A stretch of DNA of 64,000 bases from Marinicauda algicola. GTDB lineage: Bacteria > Pseudomonadota > Alphaproteobacteria > Caulobacterales > Maricaulaceae. This document shows positions 59,145 through 64,000 of the stretch, in pieces. Within the stretch, counting starts at the first letter, position 1. Every line of letters starts with the position of its first letter. A program made the position numbers and the translations under genes. The stretch covers positions 2,543,501 through 2,607,500 of the forward strand of contig NZ_CP071057.1 in NCBI RefSeq assembly GCF_017161425.1. Direction: 5' to 3'. The notes beneath the pieces are model-generated. The model did not search any database. It saw nothing but the letters and a program-made list of their open reading frames with translations, and had not been told where the DNA came from.

Positions 59145-60944
59145 ATGACCCGCCTTGCGTCTTCCTTCGCCGCCGGCACTGCGCTGGCTCTGATCACCGC
59201 AACGGCCCTCGGCCAGACGCCCGATGCCGACCCCGCCTACGGCACGGTCGGCTTCGCGGCCGGCGCGAGCGAGGATCCGCGCTCGGCCGGCGTGCGCGCC
59301 GGCGGGGCGTTCAGCGCGTACCGCCTCGACCCGGCCTGCAGCGGCTTCATCAGCGAGGCCCCGGTGCTCGCGCTGGACTACGAGGCGGGCGATGGCGATC
59401 TCTACATCTCCGCGGCGTCCGACGCGGATACCACGCTCGTCGTGATCGCGCCGGACGGCGGCGTCCACTGCAACGATGATGCCGGGGAGCGCTACGATCC
59501 GGGCGTGGTGATCTCCAGCCCCGATTCCGGGCGCTACCAGATCTGGCTGGGTACGTTCGAGGCCGGTATCGGCCTGCCGCCGGCCATGGTCCACATTTCC
59601 GGAACGGGCTTCCACGATGCCAATCCCTGGTCGCGCCGGCTCGATCCGGAGCGGCCCGCCGAGCACAGCGAACGCCTCGCCGCCGGCTTCAGCAACGATC
59701 CGCGCCGCTTCGAGGTGAGCGCGGGCGGCGAGCTCGATGTCGGCGCGGGCGGAACCGGTTGCTACGGCTATGCCGGCGAGGCGCCCGATCTCGCGCTCGA
59801 TTACCGGGCGGGCCGGGACCCGCTCTACATCTCCGGCGAGGGCGAGTTCGACGGCGTGCTCGCGGTCCACACGCCCGGCGGCGAGTGGGTGTGCGACGAC
59901 GACAGCGCGGGCGATCTCGATCCCGGCGTGATCCTGGCCGATCCGGCCTCGGGCCGCTATGCCATCTGGTACGGCACGTATAGCGAGACCGGCGAGCAGC
60001 CGGGAACGATCATCGTCTCCGAGGTCGGCCTGGACGGTGTCGACCGGCGCCTCGACCCGGGCGCTGCCGCGCGTCACGGCACGATCGCGCTGGAAAGCGG
60101 CTTCACGCCGGACCCGCGCACGCTCGACATCACCGCCGGCGGCGCGCGCGACGCGTATCTCGCCCTGGCCGGGCAGAGCGTCTCGACCGGCTATTGCACC
60201 GGCTTCGTTACGGCGGAACCCGCTCTCGAACTCGACTACACCGCGGGCGGGTTCTCCCTCATGATCTCGGCGAGCGGGGAGGAGGATCTCACCCTCGCCG
60301 TACGCGCGCCGGACGGGACCTGGCACTGCGACGACGACGGGAGCCAGGGCGTCGATCCGGGCATCGCGATCGATGCACCGCAGAGCGGGGTCTACGCCAT
60401 CTATGCCGGGACGTTCTCCGACACCGGATCCATGGTGCCGGCTGCCCTGCACGTCTCCGAGATCGGCTTCGGCCCGGACGGCACGATCGAGCCCGGCGCC
60501 GAGGAACCCTGGGCCGATGAATTCCAGACCCCGCTCGACATCTCCCTTCCCGCGATCTACGGCGATCACGCCCTGGCGGCCGGGTTCTCGCCCGACCCGT
60601 ATGCGGTCGAACTGGAAGCCGGCGGACCGCTCGCCGCCTATGAAGGTATCGGCGGGGCGGAGTATTGCGCCGGCTATGTCACCGAGGCGCCGAGCGTGGA
60701 ACTCGTCTATGACGGTCGGAGCGAGCTGCATGTCTATGTCACCTCCGGCGGCGACACCACGCTGGCGGTCAACGCGCCTGACGGCAGCTGGGTGTGCGAC
60801 GATGACGGCGGTGCGGGAGTCGATGCCGGGCTGAGCTTTCCGGCCGACGCGGGCGGGGTCTACGACATCTATGTCGGCACGTTCGGCGGAGGCACCGTTC
60901 CGGCGACGCTCAACATCTCCGAAACCGGCCGGCCGCAGGACTGA
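59145..60944 (+). CDS. exported four-domain DDDG-repeat protein
   Basis: ATG 59145 follows GGGAG by seven bases (599 aa). After a signal peptide (ending TALGQ), four copies of the same domain of about 115-130 residues appear, beginning near YGTVGFAAGASEDP, HSERLAAGFSNDPR, HGTIALESGFTPDPR and YGDHALAAGFSPDPY. Each ends with a block like SGRYAIWYGTYSETGEQPG and ISE or VSE. The Cys pair (one before GY/GF, one before the DDD run) is kept in every copy; copy one has CNDDAG. It starts 28 bp after the single-domain gene. Possible surface or periplasmic binding role only. Confidence 0.87.
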   Translation: MTRLASSFAAGTALALITATALGQTPDADPAYGTVGFAAGASEDPRSAGVRAGGAFSAYRLDPACSGFISEAPVLALDYEAGDGDLYISAASDADTTLVVIAPDGGVHCNDDAGERYDPGVVISSPDSGRYQIWLGTFEAGIGLPPAMVHISGTGFHDANPWSRRLDPERPAEHSERLAAGFSNDPRRFEVSAGGELDVGAGGTGCYGYAGEAPDLALDYRAGRDPLYISGEGEFDGVLAVHTPGGEWVCDDDSAGDLDPGVILADPASGRYAIWYGTYSETGEQPGTIIVSEVGLDGVDRRLDPGAAARHGTIALESGFTPDPRTLDITAGGARDAYLALAGQSVSTGYCTGFVTAEPALELDYTAGGFSLMISASGEEDLTLAVRAPDGTWHCDDDGSQGVDPGIAIDAPQSGVYAIYAGTFSDTGSMVPAALHVSEIGFGPDGTIEPGAEEPWADEFQTPLDISLPAIYGDHALAAGFSPDPYAVELEAGGPLAAYEGIGGAEYCAGYVTEAPSVELVYDGRSELHVYVTSGGDTTLAVNAPDGSWVCDDDGGAGVDAGLSFPADAGGVYDIYVGTFGGGTVPATLNISETGRPQD

Positions 60945-61085
60945 AGCGTCAGTCAGGCTTGCGTTCGCCGCGCAGATGCGTATAACCGCGCGTTCCGAGA
61001 AACCGGGCCCACCCGGCCCACGACATGCCGGGCGGCCCTCGAAGCTTCACCCCCGCCTTCCAGCGGGTGCGAAAAGGAGAGCAAA

Positions 61086-61289
61086 ATGTCGAAACTGAAG
61101 ACCAAGAGCGGCGCGAAGAAGCGCTTCAAGGTCACCGGGACCGGCAAGGTCCTGGCCGCCCAGGCCGGCAAACGCCACGGCATGATCAAGCGGACCCCCA
61201 AGCAGATCCGCCAGAAGCGCGGCACGACGACCCTGTCGGAGCCGGACGCGAAGATCGTGAAGCAGCATTACCTGCCGTACAGCCGCTAA
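61086..61289 (+). CDS. rpmI: 50S ribosomal protein L35
   Basis: This is 67 residues, basic, beginning [20 protein letters not shown] and ending [12 protein letters not shown], standard for L35. AAAAGGAGAG lies just upstream. It is followed after 32 bp by rplT, with which it forms an operon. infC, its usual first partner in many bacteria, is 3.7 kb upstream. Confidence 0.97.
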   Translation: MSKLKTKSGAKKRFKVTGTGKVLAAQAGKRHGMIKRTPKQIRQKRGTTTLSEPDAKIVKQHYLPYSR

Positions 61290-61321
61290 GGCTGACGTGT
61301 AGCGTTTGAAGGAGAACTGAC

Positions 61322-61678
61322 ATGGCCCGCGTTTCCGCAGGACCCGCCTCCCACGCCCGCCACCGCAAGGTCATCAAGGCCGCCAAGGGCTATTACGGCC
61401 GCCGCAAGAACACCTTCCGCATCGCCAACCAGGCGGTGGAGAAGGCCGGCCAGTACGCCTATCGCGACCGCCGCAACAAGAAGCGCAATTTCCGCTCGCT
61501 GTGGATCCAGCGCATCAATGCGGCCGCGCGCCTCAATGACCTGACCTATTCCACCTTCATGAACGGCCTGTCGCGCGCCGGCATCGAGCTCGACCGCAAG
61601 GTGCTCGCCGACATCGCCGTGCACGACGCCGACGCGTTCGCCGCGCTCGCCAGCCAGGCGAAGGACGCGCTGAAGTAG
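61322..61678 (+). CDS. rplT: 50S ribosomal protein L20
   Basis: The 118-residue protein is canonical: [58 protein letters not shown] and [21 protein letters not shown]20 binds 23S rRNA early in 50S assembly and in many bacteria represses its own operon. AAGGAG precedes the start. A strong terminator follows. Confidence 0.98.
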   Translation: MARVSAGPASHARHRKVIKAAKGYYGRRKNTFRIANQAVEKAGQYAYRDRRNKKRNFRSLWIQRINAAARLNDLTYSTFMNGLSRAGIELDRKVLADIAVHDADAFAALASQAKDALK

Positions 61679-61705
61679 GCCCCGGCCGCTTCACCCGAGT
61701 TCGAA

Positions 61706-61736
61706 ACGCCCGTCTGCGCCGCAGGCGGGCGTTTTC
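61706..61736 (+). terminator. intrinsic terminator after rplT
   Basis: ACGCCCGTCTGC (61706-61717) pairs with GCAGGCGGGCGT (61721-61732) with one G-T wobble and a three-base loop, followed by TTTCG. It ends the rpmI-rplT unit before pheS. Confidence 0.8.
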
Positions 61737-61844
61737 GTTCCGGGATGCGAAAGCGGCCCGGCGAATTCGCATGCAGACGCTTCACCTGCCCGGCGCGCTC
61801 CTCTAAGACACCGTGAACCCGCCAATGCCGTCCCGGAAAGCCTC

Positions 61845-62930
61845 ATGACCGCCACCGTCGATGATCTGAACGATCTCCAGAGCCGCTATCTGCAACAGAT
61901 CGAGGCCGCGCCATCGCTGAAGGAACTCGACGAGATCCGCGTCGCCGCGCTCGGCAAGAAGGGCGAGGTCAGCCTGAAGATGCGCGAGCTCGGCCAGATG
62001 ACCCCGGACGAGCGCCAGGTGATGGGCCCGGCGCTCAACAGCCTGAAGGACCGGCTCTCCACCGCGATCGAGGCGAAGAAGGCCGCGCTGGAAGAGGCCG
62101 CGCTGGAACAGGCCCTCGCCAGCGAGAGGGTCGACATCTCCCTGCCGGTCAGGCGCGAGGCGAAGGGTTCGCTGCACCCGGTCGCGCAGGTGATGGAGGA
62201 GCTTGCGGTCATCTTCGCCGACATGGGCTTCGCGGTCGCCGAAGGCCCGGACGTGGAGGACGACTTCCACAATTTCACCGCGCTGAACTTCCCGCCCGAC
62301 CACCCGGCGCGCGACACCCACGACACCTTCTTCATGCAGGCGAAGGAGGGCACTCTGCCCAAGGTCCTGCGCACCCACACCTCGCCGGTCCAGGTGCGCA
62401 CCATGATGAGCCAGAAGCCGCCGCTGCGCGTGATCGCGCCGGGCCGGGTCTATCGCTGCGACTGGGACCAGACGCACACCCCGATGTTCCACCAGGTCGA
62501 GGGGCTCGTCATCGACAAGTCGACCCATATGGGTCACCTGAAGGGCTGCCTCGTGGAGTTCGTCGCGGCCTTCTTCGAGACCGACCAGGTCGAGGCGCGC
62601 TTCCGCCCGCACCACTTCCCCTTTACCGAGCCCTCCGCCGAGATGGACGTGCGCTACGAGCGCGTGGGCGATGCGGTCAAGGTGGGCTCGGGCGACAAGT
62701 GGATGGAAATCCTGGGCTGCGGCATGGTCCATCCCAACGTCATCAGGGCCTGCGGCCTCGATCCCGATGAATACCAGGGCTTCGCCTTCGGCATGGGCGT
62801 GGATCGCCTGGCCATGCTGAAATACGGCATGCCGGACCTGCGTCCCTTCTTCGAGCCCGACGCGCGCTGGCTCGCCCATTACGGTTTCAGCCCGCTGCTG
62901 CAGGCCAATCTCGCGACCGGACTGAGCTAG
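61845..62930 (+). CDS. pheS: phenylalanine--tRNA ligase alpha subunit
   Basis: The 361-residue protein has an N-terminal coiled coil that binds tRNA (about 1-100), then the class II catalytic core. Motif 2 is [20 protein letters not shown], followed by [40 protein letters not shown] and the motif 3 region [20 protein letters not shown] complete the site. It charges tRNA-Phe as an alpha2-beta2 tetramer with PheT, encoded nine bases downstream. Confidence 0.98.
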   Translation: MTATVDDLNDLQSRYLQQIEAAPSLKELDEIRVAALGKKGEVSLKMRELGQMTPDERQVMGPALNSLKDRLSTAIEAKKAALEEAALEQALASERVDISLPVRREAKGSLHPVAQVMEELAVIFADMGFAVAEGPDVEDDFHNFTALNFPPDHPARDTHDTFFMQAKEGTLPKVLRTHTSPVQVRTMMSQKPPLRVIAPGRVYRCDWDQTHTPMFHQVEGLVIDKSTHMGHLKGCLVEFVAAFFETDQVEARFRPHHFPFTEPSAEMDVRYERVGDAVKVGSGDKWMEILGCGMVHPNVIRACGLDPDEYQGFAFGMGVDRLAMLKYGMPDLRPFFEPDARWLAHYGFSPLLQANLATGLS

Positions 62931-62939
62931 GACACACCC

Positions 62940-64000
62940 ATGAAATTCACCCTCTCCTGGCTGAAAGAGCATCTCGACACCGATCTCTCGCTTGCAGCGC
63001 TCGCCGACGCCATGACCATGGCGGGGCTGGAGATCGAGGAGATCGAGAACCCGGCCGAAAAGCTGGAAGATTTCTCCGTCGCGTACGTGAAAGACTGCAA
63101 GCCGCACCCGGACGCCGACCGGCTGCGCGTGTGCACGGTGCAGACCAAGGACGGGGAGAAGACCATCGTGTGCGGCGCCCCCAATGCGCGCGCAGGGATG
63201 TGGGCGATCTACGCCCCGCTCGGCACCTACATTCCCGGTCTCGACTTCTCCCTCGACAAGACGCCGAGGAAGATCCGCGGCATCGAGAGCCACGGCATGC
63301 TGTGCTCGACCAAGGAGATCGGCGCGGGCGAGGACCATGAGGGCATCGCCGACCTGAAGGGCGAATACCAGGTCGGCACCCCGGCCGCCGAGGCGCTGGG
63401 CATGGGCGATCCGGTGATCGATTTCGAGGTCACCCCGAACCGGGCCGACTGGCTCGGCGTGCAGGGCATCGCGCGCGATCTCGCCGCGGCCGGCCTCGGC
63501 ACGCTGGAGACCGGCATGGTCAGCCCGGTCAAGGGCACGCACGAATGCCCGATCCGTATCGAGACCGAATGGCCGGAGGCCTGCCCGGTCTTCGCCGGGC
63601 GCGTCATCAGGGGCGTGAAGAACGGGCCGTCCCCGGACTGGCTGCAACAGCGCCTGAAGGCGATCGGACTTCGCCCGATCAACGCGCTCGTCGACATCAC
63701 GAACTACATCTCCTACGACCGCGCGCGTCCGTTGCATGTCTATGACGTGGCGAAGATCGGCAAGACGATCCGTGCACGGAAGGGCCGCGGCGAGGCGGAC
63801 CGGTTCGAGGCACTCGACGGGCGCGAGTACGTCCCGGCCGGGCATCACTGCGTGATCGCCGACGAGGAGCGCTGCCTCGGGCTCGGCGGGGTCATGGGCG
63901 GCGAGTATTCGGGGTGTACGGACGAAACCACCGACGTGTTCGTGGAGAGCGCCTGGTTCGACCCGGCCATCACCCGCATCACGGGGCGCGAGACCGGCAT
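62940..64000 (+). CDS. pheT: phenylalanine--tRNA ligase beta subunit, cut by window edge
   Basis: 353 codons are visible and the frame is open to the right edge; full PheT has about 800 residues. It begins [20 protein letters not shown]. The EMAP-like tRNA-binding domain (about 40-150) shows [15 protein letters not shown] and [20 protein letters not shown]. The B3/B4 editing domain begins with [20 protein letters not shown] and [20 protein letters not shown], and includes [18 protein letters not shown]. The remainder of B5 and the catalytic-like core lie outside. Confidence 0.97.
   Translation, partial: MKFTLSWLKEHLDTDLSLAALADAMTMAGLEIEEIENPAEKLEDFSVAYVKDCKPHPDADRLRVCTVQTKDGEKTIVCGAPNARAGMWAIYAPLGTYIPGLDFSLDKTPRKIRGIESHGMLCSTKEIGAGEDHEGIADLKGEYQVGTPAAEALGMGDPVIDFEVTPNRADWLGVQGIARDLAAAGLGTLETGMVSPVKGTHECPIRIETEWPEACPVFAGRVIRGVKNGPSPDWLQQRLKAIGLRPINALVDITNYISYDRARPLHVYDVAKIGKTIRARKGRGEADRFEALDGREYVPAGHHCVIADEERCLGLGGVMGGEYSGCTDETTDVFVESAWFDPAITRITGRETG

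Noticed and set aside
58944-60731. Very long antisense open frame opposite the four-domain protein, and similar ones opposite the receptor and other genes
   Set aside because: Such frames are common in GC-rich DNA. Their translations are Arg/Gly/Asp-rich without motifs, while the plus-strand proteins have signal peptides and repeat domains.

Overview
The window reads as chromosomal DNA of a GC-rich (roughly two thirds G+C by eye) Alphaproteobacterium, most likely of the Caulobacterales/Maricaulales/Hyphomonadales group. Markers are a RegB/RegA (ActS/ActR) redox pair, MmcB, an FzlA-type FtsZ-associated GST, a Usg-like protein, a CC0125/CC1285-type lipoprotein, a long hibernation factor beside ptsN and rpoN, an LptC-LptA-LptB block, and a queG-fzlA-CDF-uppP neighbourhood. 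There is no rRNA operon and no CRISPR array. One tRNA (Leu, CAG) is present.

Layout. 1-11.6 kb: a truncated unknown gene, PHB depolymerase, a Sco-type copper chaperone divergent from the redox two-component pair, a transglutaminase-like protein, MmcB, a glyoxalase-fold protein, a small zincin, a TPR-sulfotransferase and a Sir2 deacylase. 12.2-18.8 kb (minus strand): ffh, rpsP, rimM, trmD and rplS, interrupted between rimM and trmD by three tandem genes for small exported, cysteine-containing proteins that look like diverged TonB C-terminal domains. 19-31.8 kb: ABC-F ATPase, a TadG-like protein, PhzF, gshB, rarD, an epoxide hydrolase, queG, fzlA, a CDF transporter, uppP and an NDUFA9-like protein.

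32.0-36.5 kb: a 4.4-kb integrated element at the 3' end of tRNA-Leu, bounded by a 16-bp direct repeat. It holds a tyrosine integrase and a type I restriction hsdR gene, both scrambled by a small inversion and by deletions, plus intact-looking cargo: a serine resolvase, a small partner protein and a HEPN-like protein. 36.5-39.3 kb: a four-gene surface-sugar cassette (methyltransferase, RmlC-like cupin, HpcH/HpaI aldolase, GT2) abutting the att site.

39.5-49.2 kb: RNase D, lptC-lptA-lptB, rpoN, hpf, ptsN, usg, a membrane protein, a lipoprotein and a TonB-dependent siderophore receptor with a candidate Fur box. 49.2-56.7 kb: twin STAS-like proteins, SDR, isoaspartyl peptidase, TPR protein, a YeeZ-like SDR, an alpha/beta hydrolase, GT4 and GT9.

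56.9-64 kb: infC (apparent AUA start), then a cluster of exported repeat-domain proteins (one with an in-frame TGA), then rpmI-rplT and pheS-pheT (cut by the window edge).

The least explained parts are the exported paralogues inside the rpsP-rplS operon, the exported DDDG-domain family between infC and rpmI, and the cargo of the scrambled tRNA-Leu island.
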